64,000 bases of DNA from Adiantum capillus-veneris. Its lineage: Eukaryota; Streptophyta; Polypodiopsida; Polypodiales; Pteridaceae. The position numbers and the translations under genes were made by a program. Shown one piece after another: positions 36,601-48,128 of this stretch (positions within the stretch are counted from its first letter, which is position 1; the number at the start of each line of letters is the position of its first letter). The notes beneath the pieces are model-generated. The model did not search any database. It was not told the origin of the DNA and saw nothing but the letters and a program-made list of their open reading frames with translations. The DNA lies in NCBI GenBank assembly GCA_014529385.2, contig CM043963.1, forward strand, positions 108,540,912-108,604,911, written 5' to 3'.

Positions 36601-38003
36601 TTCTTGATCCCAGGTACATAAAGTGCATCAACAAGTGTGAAGGAGCTGCCATTAGCAGCAGTGAGCACAATCTTTCCAACTCCCTGAACTGGATAAGAGG
36701 CGTTGTTGGCACAAGTGACTGAATTTCCATGAGGGACAGACTCGAGAGAGGTAAACAATTCACGATGTGAGGTAATGTGCTTTGTAGCACCACCGTCGAA
36801 ATACCACACATGTGAATTTGCAGCAACTGACAAGCATGCAGGGACAGACTCGAGAGAGGTAAACAATTCACGATGTGAGGTAATGTGCTTTGTAGCACCA
36901 CCGTCGAAATACCACACATGTGAATTTGCAGCAACTCGCAAGCATGCATCATGTAGAGGAGGATTGTAAGTGCACTCTGTGCTAAAAGCCCATTCTGCAT
37001 CAACATCAGCATTACAGTCTCCTTTCACAGAAGACTCAACAATGGCTGTATTTGTAGTGGAACCAGCATTTGCAGTGGAACCACCCTCTTTCTTCTTAGC
37101 CTCTTTGGCCTTCAACTTAGGACACGACTTGATCAAGTGATCATTAGCTTTACAATAATGGCAACACATCTTCTTTTTGCCCTTGTCACCAGAATTGCTA
37201 GACGAAGTGCTGCCAGCAGAAGCATTAGGAACAGTATTTTTGCCGCTCGCAGCAGAACCATAAGAAGTGGCTGCATTGTTGTTACCACCCTTTCTTTTAG
37301 AAGCAATAAAAGCCTGTTCAACTGCACGCTGCCTAGTCCTGTTTTTTTTGGAAAGTGACTCTTGCAACAGCAATGTGCATAATGCATCAAACTTGACAAA
37401 TTCAGGATTTCCTTTGGTCATCAGTCTCCAAGTACTAACAAATGTCTGGTAAGAATCTGGTAAGGCATCAAGAACAGTCTGCACAAGGGAATTGTCTGAA
37501 ATGACTTCACTTGCAGAAATAAGTTGCTCATTGATATCCTTGACACTAGCAAGGAAAGTGTCCATATCATCTTCCTCATGCATAATCTTCGACTCCAGTT
37601 CTTTACGCAGCAAAGCAATTTTAGCCTCATTGCGACTTGCATAAAGACCAGCCAAAATATCCCAAGCCTGTTTTGCAGATTTTGCTGAACGGATGTGAGG
37701 AACAATGGTGCGCTTCACAGATAACGAAATCAATGCATGAGCCTGCGCATCCTTAACATCCCAACGAGCTTGTTCTGTCGTAGGCAAAACAACTCTAACA
37801 ACAGCAATCCTTGCAGCAAGACCTGCAACATCCTCAACATCCTCAGAACCAGGACGTAAATCAATGCCCTGCACAATGTTCCAGACGCCCTTTGACACAA
37901 GAACATGTTTCATCATATAAGCCCACATAAGGTAGTTGTACCCATCCAACCTGTCCTTAGCAGCAAACATCTTGAACACATCTGTGTTGTTGTTGTCAGC
38001 CAT
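33636..38003 (-). pseudogene. Copia-2 gag-pol polyprotein, broken by stops
   Basis: ATG at 38003 (MADNNNT). One frame runs the full length with TAG stops at 35757, 35400, 35367-35369 and 34938. It keeps the CCHC knuckle, integrase DDE residues, RT YVDD (34563-34574) and RNase H to the stop at 33636. The protease segment is duplicated in tandem and reads DGGA instead of DSGA. Near 34270-34330, losses of 16 and 2 bases together keep the frame but scramble the residues between them (loss of the YQTxVGCLIY block). The element cannot make a working polyprotein. Confidence 0.93.
36732..36947 (-). repeat. 108-bp tandem duplication over the protease active site
   Basis: 36732-36839 and 36840-36947 are near-identical. 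Each encodes 36 residues, including HVWYFDGGATKHITSHRE. Copia-1 has one copy, so the duplication is private to Copia-2. It is an exact multiple of three and keeps the frame. Confidence 0.95.
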
Positions 38004-38353
38004 GGTAAATGTTGCACCCGATGTGAAAACTGCCCGAAAATAGGAGAAACGCAGCGGGAACAACCTGTGCTATATAGCACAAACCGTAGAAGACTATAAG
38101 GCAACTGTTATGCAGAAAACAGCACTCACAGAAATTTTGCACAAAATGTCGAAATAGCCTTTGCAGTACTGCCTATAGTGGAAACGGAGGCCGAAATGAG
38201 CCCAAATCAAAATTCTGAGTAGACCGAGCTCTTTGAGCCTTCCCAAAATTTTTGTCGACCTGCGAACGCTCGCCAAAGCTCACTGAAATCGGAGAAAGTG
38301 AACAGGCGTGTACTAGAGCAGCTGGCGACTAAGCCCGAGAGGACGCAACCTGT

Positions 38354-38363
38354 TCTGATACCA
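38354..38363 (-). promoter_or_regulatory. Copia-2 primer-binding site
   Basis: TGGTATCAGA on the minus strand, two bases from the 5' LTR, as in Copia-1. Confidence 0.85.
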
Positions 38364-38365
38364 AT

Positions 38366-38590
38366 TGTTGGAATTAGGGTTGCAAAGACACACACAGCTT
38401 GGAGAAGACAAAGGAAGCTCAAGGCACACAATAGAGAGTGTATTACTTAGTGTGCAATGGAAAGATAGATAGCCCTAGAGTGATGGGCGTATATACAATG
38501 CTCGGGGGAAAAAACCTCCTAAAGAGGGAAAAAATGCCCCGACGGTTGTAGTGTGTTCACACACATCACTACCATATATATATGGTAACA
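38366..38590 (-). repeat. Copia-2 5' LTR
   Basis: Right-hand LTR in window orientation, TGTTACC...CCAACA on the minus strand. Followed by the AGTCC TSD. Confidence 0.93.
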
Positions 38591-38754
38591 AGTCCTATGG
38601 AGGCCATAGTGACTTTCACCTTATTTGACTCTTCTTTTTTGGCTTTCTAAAAGAAACCCTTAGTGTTGTGTTGGGTTTGGGAGACTTTCATTGTTTTTAG
38701 TGCATGATGGAAACTTACCTTTCATTTCACATCGGGACATGTCTTTACTTTTCT

Positions 38755-39297
38755 TGCATTCTATTGTTTTAGAATGTTATAGTAAAGCTTCACTTTGCAT
38801 AATTTTAGTAAATTTTACACACACACATATATGTTTTTTTTTGCATTCTATTGTTTTAGAATGCTTAAGTGAAGCTTCACCTTGCATAATTCTAATAAAT
38901 TCTATACACACACACAATATATTAATTAGTTCTTTTTATTTCACCTTTCATTTCACAAATTTACATGGATTTACATTTCTTGCATTTTATAGCTTGATTC
39001 CAGTCAGTGTTAACGTTCGAGAAAGTCTCTTTTATTAAGCGGCTTCTGATCAAGTTTTGTTCTCATCACAAAGAAGAAAACCGAAAATACTATTTTTGGA
39101 CAACTTTCTCACATATTTCATCAATTTTTCTTCCGTTTACCATGGTTTACAGTTAGCTAGTCTCGATTTTCAATCGGCTCAAGACTAAGCTGAGGCAATC
39201 CTTTTCCAAACACTGATACCAGTTTAATTCAACCTAACAATTTTATCACTTTCTTATTGTTTTTGAAAGCCGTCGTGACCCTTTCACTTGTTCTTTT
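38755..39297 (+). repeat. Arm of a dispersed inverted repeat
   Basis: 38990-39297 is the reverse complement of 51356-51660, and 38844-38920 of 53010-53085. The arm also repeats itself: GCATTCTATTGTTTTAGAAT occurs at about 38757 and 38845. Family unknown; no ORF. Confidence 0.75.
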
Positions 39298-40052
39298 GGG
39301 TAATGCTCAATTTTATAGAGAGCTAATGTATTAAGAAAGAAAAAACCCAAAAAGAATCACATCACTAGTCCATGCAGACACACTGCCATGGAGCTCTACA
39401 ATCATCAGAGTCCCCAGGCTTTTACACTTGGAGCTCCAAATTTCAACATTAGCATAACCATAGAGACTACTACCGATACATTGTCTAACAAGAAGAGACA
39501 CCCACAAACATACCAGAGAAACTATGTGGACCTTGAGTCAGATGCCACCATTGGATGGGGCTAACACCTTGCCATCCAACATCCACCACACCATATGCCA
39601 AGCTAACGTAAGTAGAGATGATCTACTGGTAGCACCAAATAGTCTGAACTGAAAGCGATAACATCACCAAAAGCAGTCCAAAGAAGGGAGTGTTTGGAGA
39701 GCCAAGCACCAATATGAGATCGACTCGCCAAAGCCACCATTACGAAGCATGGCTTGCCACACACAACCCACATGCAGGAGAGCACCAAAGCTCTGGACTT
39801 CAACTTCCTCACGAACACGAGGTGGGAGGAAGCCCACTCCCACTCACCTTGTTTGACTTATTTTAATGATATAGATTAATTGTTGCATGGGTAGTAGTGA
39901 AGTAGGACTATCCATCTTGGCATCCTATGCTGGTGTCAATAAATTTGAAATATCATTTTTAATTCAGGCATTGTATTTGCCCTAGTTAGGCAAGTAAACA
40001 AAAGCAAGAAGCTTGCAATGCTTATTCCCAAAGAGGCATAAAGGTCCTTAGA
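39298..40052. other. Spacer, nothing recognised
   Basis: Mixed composition; short frames only; no TE ends identified. Confidence 0.6.
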
Positions 40053-40278
40053 AGCCATACAACGAGTAGGACCTGCCAATTTTTGAAAGCGATTGTTTTA
40101 AATAGAATCTAGGCAGATCCTTTTTATGCCTTGGAGGAGAAAAAAGTGAGGTGAGGCCACATGGAGGCAAGAGAGAGAGAGAAAGGGGGAGAGAGAGAGA
40201 GACCTGTCATGTGTAGCCCAATGGCCGAGCGACAAAGAGGGATTTTTTCCTGCAGTCATGAGGCGTGCGAGGCGAGAC

Positions 40279-40321
<43 letters not shown>

Positions 40322-40620
40322 GCAGGGAGGGGCCCGAGCGTTGGACGTGATGGTCATAAGGAAAGGTGAGATTTTCCAGGCGCAGCTGCAATCGGGAGCG
40401 GGGGATGAGGCGATGCTGGGAGGGCGCCATGCTATACAACAAGGTGGAAATAACAAGGTCGTCCAGTGCGTGCTGATGCACAGGAGAACAACCCACAGGG
40501 GGAGGACTTTACGGGGTGGAGGAGTGCACAATTTGGGGGTAGGTGGGTGCGAAGAGCAAGGTGGATGATGGCAAGCCAGGGCACGGTGTGCTTCTCTCTC
40601 TCTCTCTCTCTCTCACTCAG
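40053..40620 (+). repeat. Direct repeat 4a (about 570 bp, with CT arrays)
   Basis: Matches 52398-52970 almost base for base, including two internal CT arrays (40279-40317, 40592-40613 here). It ends inside the second array. No domain in its frames. Confidence 0.9.
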
Positions 40621-41090
40621 TGTGTCCACATGAGTATGTATACAGTCTTGGTCTCTGATCTGTCTGTCGTCAATGGAGAGTGTAACAAGTTTTTCTTGCA
40701 GGGCATAATTAATGGGTAAGCGGAGGTGGGTGCGGGGAAATCTTTTGTTTCACTACGTGTGCTATAGTTGCCATGCGCAGGGCGGAGATGCAAAAACAAT
40801 AGGAGGAGGGGAATCCATGCCTTTGAGGGGAAGGGCATGCTGCCTGGTGGATAGAGGTGCGCGGAAAGGACCAAATGGTGAGAAACGGGATAGTGGGCGG
40901 ACAAACACAGAGACATGGCAATGCGCGAAGGCATGTGCAAGCATAAGGGCACGAGAGAGGAGACATCCTAGGTCCAGATTGGGTTGTTGCAGAGGTAGGG
41001 GAGTAGAAACGGCCGACAACGGCGACGGGATGGGCCGCGCCTGCACAACAATGATGCGCACAGGGAGTTGGGACTGAAGTGGCGCACGCG
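40621..41090 (+). other. GC-rich island, no gene assigned
   Basis: Clearly GC-richer than its surroundings. A frame from about 40712 to 41077 (121 codons) is open but shows no domain, and its Arg/Gly-rich composition could follow from base content alone. Confidence 0.35.
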
Positions 41091-41687
41091 ACGGATGCTT
41101 TTGCTTTGAATTGAAAATATTAGTTCGGAATCTTTGATACAAATTAATCGGTTTCTTAAAAGTAGACCCAATAGTACAAGGCTGCTTCTTAGGTAAAATT
41201 TTCCCAATGAGGCATAAAAGTCTACAGAGGCCATATATTGATATATAGTCCTTTTCCTTACGTCTATTATTGAACTATTTCATAATCTGTTTGAGAACTT
41301 AGAGGCAAAATTCAAAATAGGAAAGATATATTGATAATAATTTAAGTAAAGCATAAACCTTTCACATTGTGGATAGCTAGAACATTCACATGACCTTACA
41401 ATAAAGCAAAAGCAGGGTTGAATAGTCTCGAGTTTAATAGTCTCTGGCTCACCGTAGAAAGGTCTTGAGAAATTGTATACCAAACACTATAATAAAGGGT
41501 TTTTAAGACATTTAAAGACATTAATTCTATCGAATAAATTGATACTTAAGTAATCTTCTTTTTATTATCTGTGACCTCTCACCATAAAGGGAGAACATCT
41601 GATCAAGGTTAAGAGATTCAAAAGTATCAAGAACAAATATATGGTCTCAACATCATCTCTAGACATAAATTGAATGAAGATATATTT
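41091..41687. other. AT-rich spacer
   Basis: No gene or repeat recognised. Confidence 0.6.
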
Positions 41688-41700
41688 ATTAGGACAAGTG

Positions 41701-42145
41701 TTTTTTTTGTGTGGCAAAACTCACAATTGTGAGTGGATAGTATTAAGAACATCAGAACTATACACCAACCTTGAGCTCAGACCGAGCCTTGAGGATCAAA
41801 GGATTACAAGATTTCTGCTTCACAGAGAAACCACAACTACTCCTAGGCTTTACTTATTACAAGATGTCATCATGACATGTATTGTTCTGGACCACTCCTC
41901 TGATGCTTGTTTGCCTCCGATAATGTGGATCAGCATTCTGCTCTCTTGTATAATTTCACAAAAGCTTGCCACAGGCAAATCCCCCTCAAACACGTGACGG
42001 TGCCTTGCTTGCCAAATATGGGGAAAGAAGTACTACTTGATTATTTGAGTGTGGACAAGAATAGCAGGACTTCCCAACCTGTTACTACCAAAGAACAGAT
42101 CAGTCTTGAAGAACTTAATTTGCCATGTCCTTTGAATCCACTTGC
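41701..42145 (-). pseudogene. LINE-2 ORF2 C-terminus and 3' UTR
   Basis: Near-identical to 63187-63629. On the minus strand it encodes the region after zf-RVT and ends with the palindrome and an A8 tail. It breaks at GCAAGTGGATTC (minus), the same point as the 63-kb copy. Confidence 0.85.
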
Positions 42146-43331
42146 TGTTGGAATTAGGGTTACAGAGAAACGCACACAGCTTGGAGAAGACGAAGGAAGC
42201 TCAAGGCACACAATAGAGAGTGTGTTACTTAGTGTGCAATGGAAAGATAGATAGCCCTAGAGTGATGGGCGTATATACAATGCACGGGGGAAAAAACCTC
42301 CTAAAGAGGGAAAAAATGCCCCGGCGGTCCTAGTCTGTTCACACACATCACTACCACATGTATATGGTAACAAATCCCCCTTGGAGTGATACGGTGAACG
42401 AGAGTTGGCACATGAGTAAAGGGAAGTGCCATGCCCTGAGGACAAGATCAGTCTACAAAGGGGAGTAAGCCCAAAGCTTTGCGGAAAGCTTCAAGCTTCT
42501 CACGAGACAATGCCTTTGTGAAAAGATTTGCAAGGTTGTCCTGTGTTGGCACATAAGCCAAGCTGATCTCTCCTGCTGAGAGCCTCTCCCTGACATAGTG
42601 GTAATGCACCTCAATGTGCTTTGTGCGAGCATGAAAAACTGGGTTCCTCGCAACTGCCAATGCGCTCTAACTGTTAGTGTAGATAGTGTTGGCAGTGTCC
42701 TATCCAACACCCAAATCAGCCATAAGGCGTCTGAGCCATACACACTCAACCGTAGCTGTGAACACTACCCTGTACTCAGCCTCACAACTCGAAGTGGCCA
42801 TAGTAGGTTGCTTCTTGCTCAACCATGATATACATGAACTGCCAAGCATGAAACAAAAAACACTTGTGGACACTCGCGTGTCAAAACAACCAGCCCAATC
42901 TAAGTCCGAAAAAGCATGTAAGTCTGGCGGCAATGATCCCCCCTTGGGATAAAACAAGACAAGATGTAAAGTGCCACTAAGGTAGCGGAAAATCCTCTTG
43001 ACAGCCTGCCAATGCTTAGACCCTGGGCTATGCATAAATCTGCTGACCTGTGAGACTGCAAACTAAATATCCGGCCTCGTGTTGCATACATAAATGAGGC
43101 AGCCAACAGCAGTTTGGTAAAGAGTGACATCAGTAGGATCACCAGCATCATGTAGACTCAACTTCAAACCTGTTTCCATGGAAGTGGCAATAGGTTTGCA
43201 ATTCTCAAGTCCAAACTTACATAGCAATGTCTTTATGTAACTTTTCTGACACAAGGCAATACCACCATCACAGGTGCTTCAAGAGGTGGCAAAGAAGCAA
43301 CCATATCAGATTTCTGCAAACGCAGCAAACT
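42146..43331 (-). mobile_element. Copia-3 fragment: LTR plus deleted pol
   Basis: It holds a complete 227-bp LTR (42146-42372), then RNase H and late RT up to 43273. The sequence then jumps to about 57 bases of the pre-integrase region (43275-43331) before LINE sequence resumes. It therefore has an internal deletion and no 5' LTR. Stops include two CAG-to-TAG changes (before FAVSQV and after LGVG). Confidence 0.9.
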
Positions 43332-45368
43332 GGCGGTGAAGGAAGTGACGGTTTCAGTGGCGTCTTGTTCATTGCTGACGTAGATTTGGAGCCAAAGATG
43401 GTTCTAAACCACCCCTCCGGAAGAGTCCTTGGTGCTAGAATCAGATGGGATGATCAACCTATCACCATAGTAAATGTTTATGACCCTTTCAACGCAAAGG
43501 ATAGAGCTAAACTGTGGATGCAGCTCAGGGATACTCCGATCGAAGGGGAGTGGTTGATGGTTGGAGATTTCAATATGGTCGAGAAATCAAGGACACAACA
43601 GGCTCTGCCAGCATACTGGCTGGCTCTGAAAAGTTTGAATGGCTGAGCTTATGTGAGAAGTGGGCTATGATTGACTTGTGGGAAGTGGGCCCATGGAACG
43701 GCATGCCTAAATTCACCTACACAAGTTTTCAGTATGCTTGCACTGCCTCCAGGCTGGACAGATGCTACTGCTCTCATCAAGCTAACTGGATCTCATCAAC
43801 GTTAGAGATGAAGGTAATCTCAACAAAAAGCCTCTCCGATCACATGCCATTACACTTACAACTCAAGAAAGATAAAGAGGGGGGGCGGGGGGGGGGCAAT
43901 CCCCAAGTTGGGAGAAAAAGCTTCTAGTTACAGGGACACACCTGTTCAAAGACCCTCTCTTCAAAAGCATCACCAAGAAAGCGTTGGGAAAGCTCAAGAA
44001 AGATGTGGGGATGAATAAACCTAGTGCTTGGAATATATTTGTTCGGAGTGTACAAAAAGCTATCAAAACTTCGGGTCCTCGTGTTAAAAAAGCCAATGAG
44101 GCACATATCACATCTCATAGAGGAGGCAGGGCGATTAGCCTCTAGGAAGGATGCCGGACTGGCTACCGAGGATGAGCACAAGCGATGGCTTGAACCTAAA
44201 TCTCACCTAGCCAACGAACAACTAGAGGAAATCAAGAAGGCGAGATTGCGCACTAGGGAAACTTTCCTTCAACCAGAGCCTTCTAACCAAGCACACTTTT
44301 TTAGGGCTTTGAAAGTGAGAAAGAGTCGAGGCCTCATGCAAGTGCTTGATGATGAGAAAGGGAATACAATTCAAAACCAAGATAAAATGGCTGGACTTAT
44401 GCTCAATTATCTCAACCATATTATCGGCCAGCCAGATAGCCAATCTCAGGAAGTGAAAGAAGCCCGAACGTCTTTATTTGGGAGTGTTGAAAAGAAGGTT
44501 CCCCAGGAGGAAGCCAACCGCATGGAAATGGCCTTCTCTGAGGAAGAATGCTCAGTGGCACTAAAAGCTCTTGGCAATGAAAAGTCCCCTGGTTGGGATG
44601 GAATGATGGTTGAATTATTCAGGGAATTTTGGGATGATCTCAAGGGTCCAGGCACACGGATGGCCAATCAAGCTGTTTTCAAAGAGTCATTGGATGCAAG
44701 TGTTCAGAGAGGGCTTATCAAGCCCATCCCCAAATAGATCTGCTGCTCTCAACTTAAACATTGGCGTCCCGTTATGATGATGTCAGTAGCATACAAAATT
44801 ATTGCCAAGGCGATAGCTCTCAAACCTCCCCCCCTCTCCTGAGTCGGATCATTTCTCCCCATCAACGTGGGTTCATTAAAGGGAGATCTATATATGACAA
44901 TATCTTGGTAGCAATGGTAGGAATAGAGTATGCATCCTTCTCCAAGCAAGAGTGCATCTTGCTGCAACTGGACCTCGACAAAGCCTACGATAGAATAGAA
45001 TGGTCCTATATAGAAGAAGTCATGGGAGCTCTGGGCTTTGGGCCTAGCCTTTGTCGCCTCTCATACGCACACTAGGTGTTGGCAGCCAATCAAAGCTCCT
45101 GTTTAATGACAAAATTGTGGGCTCCTTTGAGGTTAAAAGATCTATCAAGCAAGGATGCCCCCTTGCTTTTTGCCATCGGGTCACATCCTCTCATTATGAT
45201 GCTCAAAGCCAGTGCTGCACGGGGAGAGGTTCAAGGTCTGGCATTACCGGGCAACGACCAGCTATTGGCCAAAATGTTCGTAGATGATTCGCTCCTATTC
45301 TTGAAGGCGTGCCCTCAAGTTGTCAGAAGAGCTCTGGAGATTGTGCAAACATTTGCCGTGGCCTTGGG
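43332..45368 (+). pseudogene. LINE-2 ORF2 endonuclease and RT (inverted part)
   Basis: Starts inside the endonuclease (GEGSDGFSG). GDFNMVEK is near 43565, a frameshift lies near 43590, and SLSDH is near 43835. A G-rich linker is at 43879-43897. RT runs from about 44560 (KSPGWDGM) through RGLIKPIPK, with TAG near 44735, then GFIKGRSIYDN and LDLDKAYDRI. FVDD lies at about 45277-45288. It ends abruptly at 45368 inside RT, at the TSD. Several frame changes make it non-coding. Confidence 0.88.
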
Positions 45369-45412
45369 ATTAGGACAAGTGTTTTTAATCATTATCATTT
45401 AAAGTCCATAAT

Positions 45413-45454
45413 GAATTAGGAGGTGTAATCGAATGAATTAGGAGGTGTAATCGT
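45413..45454 (+). repeat. Short tandem duplication
   Basis: Two copies of AATGAATTAGGAGGTGTAAT in a row just right of the LINE-2 TSD. Confidence 0.85.
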
Positions 45455-47339
45455 CGTCTTGAGTTTTGATCTCTTCATGAAGCATAAATAAGAAATAATC
45501 TCCTTCATGTCACCAAATTTGAAGGACCCTAAGTCCAAAGTCTAGTCTCTAATCTCAAAGGTAATTAGGATAGGTGTCAGACATTGCAAGTAGAAACGTC
45601 ACCTTTGCACTCTGACTTTTTGTGTTTAAACAATAAGAATGTAGACATAGAAAAAGGAAGGAAGAGATTCACGAAGATGGTAGATGACATTGACATCATA
45701 TCATGGCTTGATTTTTTTGGATTATTTATATATATATTTTTGTGACTCTCTTTCAAACAATAGATTGGTATACCTATGGGCATCAATTGTGATGGTTTTT
45801 TTTCTAGTTTTTGTGGACTACATTAGATTTTGGGTGCATCTCTAGACCATTGGATAAAGCTTGTGTATTAATGCCACACGACAAGCTAATAATGACAAAC
45901 TTTCTTTTTTATTATTTTTTGTAGGTCATTATCTTTTTTAATGACATCATTAATATGTTCTTTTGTTTTAGTTTTTAATGTGTTTTTTATTTTATTTCTT
46001 CTATTTTATTTTTAAATAATAATGTGTAATATGCATCCTTTACTTTATTAATTAAGTGGAGCTTTTTGATATATGAACCATTTGAGATTATGATTGGGTT
46101 CACGAGAGCCGATGAAAGACATTCAAAAAGGAATGTGCCTTCACCATGGAGGCTATCCATTGGCACAAAAAGAAATTATACTTCTCTAGACTCACAAAAA
46201 AATTAGCAAGTCTTCTCCCCCTCGAAAGAGCAGCTCTATAGTTCGCTTTTCAGCACAAAACATGGATCATTGTGATTAAATTGAATTCTACAGCTACGTA
46301 CTCAACAACATTACAGCTCATTGGATGTCAAAATTGTACATAATAAATTTTAATGAAGCTACCTCCATCCCTTGTGAATGAAGAGAGAGGTGGAAGAAGA
46401 GTATAAGGTTTTTGTCGCCAACACTTGTGAATTTAGCTTGTGTATGTATAATGAATAATATAATGTATATTTTTTTATTTTTTATTTCTTTATTTTGTTT
46501 TCAAATGATAATATGCAATGTGCATCTTGCACCTCAGTATTTAAGTGGTGCCTTTTCTAATATATAAACCGTTTGTGATTATATATGTATAATGGATAGT
46601 ATAATTATATATTAAAACACAATAAAAATTTCATGTGATTGTAGAGAATCATTTAAACTTACTTTCCATAAATCTCATTCCTCCCTTAGCTTAGCGGGCC
46701 TTGTGCCTCTTCACCTTGTTTCAATTTTTTACGACACCTTCAAGTGTTTTTCCATCCATCATTTTTAATCTTTTGGAATATATTATAATCTAAATGGTTC
46801 ATTGTTACATTTCTTTTCAATAATCTAACACTTTCTTGTGACAACAAACGTTTATCTAACATTAGTGATGGTGTGAGCAAATTCAGGAGGACGACGTGAG
46901 CAAGTGTTTGTTGGCAACGAGTGTATGATTTGTGAGTGGGGGTCCAACCCCCCGTAGTGTGCTTTAGGCTTTCTTTGCAAAGCTAATGGGTTTCTCTTTG
47001 AAGTTCTTTACAGTTGATATTTCTTGCTTTTTAGAAGAGGTGGCGGTGCTCTGAGACCGAGCTTGTACCCTTTGATGTCTGCTCATGACACTCGCTGCTC
47101 CGCTTAGTACCTAGGCTTTGCATGGCATTTTGAGCGCGCCTGAGATAATTTGTCTTTGGCGCTCTGTTGGTGTTTATTCACGCTAGTCTTGTCATCTTCC
47201 AAAGCCAACAATAGCTACCCACTCGCCTTCCCTTTAGCTCTATGAGCACTCGCTATCTTCGGTGCTCCTTCTAGTATATAGTATATTCCATGCTAACTAT
47301 GCGAAAGGACAGGACGCCAGGAAAGTGGGCACAATAGGA
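45455..47339. other. AT-rich spacer with dispersed repeat
   Basis: 45790-46860 resembles 32640-33330 in patches, and 46797-46860 resembles the flanks of the LINE fragment at 32968. Stretches near 45960-46040 and 46450-46560 repeat each other loosely (TTTTATTTCTT, ATAATATGCAATGTGCATC). From 46900 composition becomes mixed and may include the 5' UTR of LINE-3. No gene recognised. Confidence 0.5.
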
Positions 47340-47404
47340 GTGTCTTAGGAGGTGGAGGAGTTTGTTCCCCTATCTCAGTAATAGAGGAGTTGATTATCCA
47401 GTCA

Positions 47405-48065
47405 TGAAAGGTGAAGGGGTGCAAGACCCAGAAGAAGAGCTCCCTCTTCTGGGAGGAAGTTAGAAAAGGAAAGGAAGTTAACTATTGGGATGTCCAAGAA
47501 CATCACCTCGATTGCACAAGTAAAAGAAAACAACCACTGGGGAAGAATCTTGTATTTTATAGAGAGGGTGGTGATGGATACACTGGTGTAATGACGGCTG
47601 TGGACAGGGACCTAGAACCCATGGTAGTGCTCAATCATCCCTCTAGGAGAGATTTGGGTGTAAAGATCAAGTGGGGGGACCAACATATCATCATTGTCAA
47701 CATATATGGCCCTTGCGTGGTGAAGGAAAGAGCAAAGCTCTGGGATCACCTGAAAGGCATGCACGTGGAAGGGGAATGGATTCTAATGGGAAACTTTAAT
47801 ATAGTGGAGAAGAGAAAGAATAGAACAGGTTCCTCGAGCATGCTTGTGGGATTATAGAGATCCAAATCGCAATGATTGTGTGAGAAGTAGGCTTTAACAT
47901 ACTTGTGTGAGGTGGGTCCATGGAATAACATGCTAGGATTTACGTAGACCAGCCTGCAATATGCTGGCACATCATCTCAATTGGATAGATGCTATTGTTT
48001 CCATCAAACCGACTAGCTGTCGCCTTTGCTTGATATGAAGGTGGTAACTTCACAATGCCTGTCAG
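47405..48065 (+). pseudogene. LINE-3 endonuclease domain
   Basis: The N-V-K-G motif is degraded, but EEVRKGKEVNYW, VQEHHLD and MVVLNHPSRRDLG are clear. The GDFN motif reads GNFN. A stop at 47855-47857 is followed by decayed sequence to the C-L-S-D-H remnant near 48065. Confidence 0.82.
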
Positions 48066-48128
48066 ATCACCTACCATTTAAGCATGATGTTCCAAAAAAA
48101 TAGAGAAGAAGGTTATTGACTTCAAGGA

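Larger units (their letters stand above)
33336..38590 (-). mobile_element. Copia-2: full-length Ty1/copia element, defective
   Basis: 5.26 kb on the minus strand, same family as Copia-1. LTRs are 33336-33560 and 38366-38590 (225 bp each, about ten differences by eye). It is flanked by a perfect 5-bp TSD, AGTCC (33331-33335, 38591-38595). The primer site TGGTATCAGA lies at 38354-38363 (minus) and the polypurine tract at 33561-33572. The left LTR begins TATTGG rather than TGTTGG, a terminal change. Confidence 0.96.
41701..45368 (-). mobile_element. LINE-2: 5'-inverted LINE insertion with a Copia fragment at the joint
   Basis: Left part (41701-42145) is a LINE 3' end in minus orientation: A tail, palindrome at 41719-41734 and ORF2 C-terminus. 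Right part (43332-45368) is the same LINE type in plus orientation, covering endonuclease and RT. The whole is flanked by the same 13-bp repeat, ATTAGGACAAGTG (41688-41700, 45369-45381), so it behaves as one insertion. An inverted 5' part is the signature of twin priming. A Copia fragment (42146-43331) fills the joint. Confidence 0.85.

Noticed and set aside
40712-41077. 121-codon frame in the GC-rich island
   Set aside because: GC content alone favours open frames here; composition is low-information and no domain is seen. Kept only as a spacer note.
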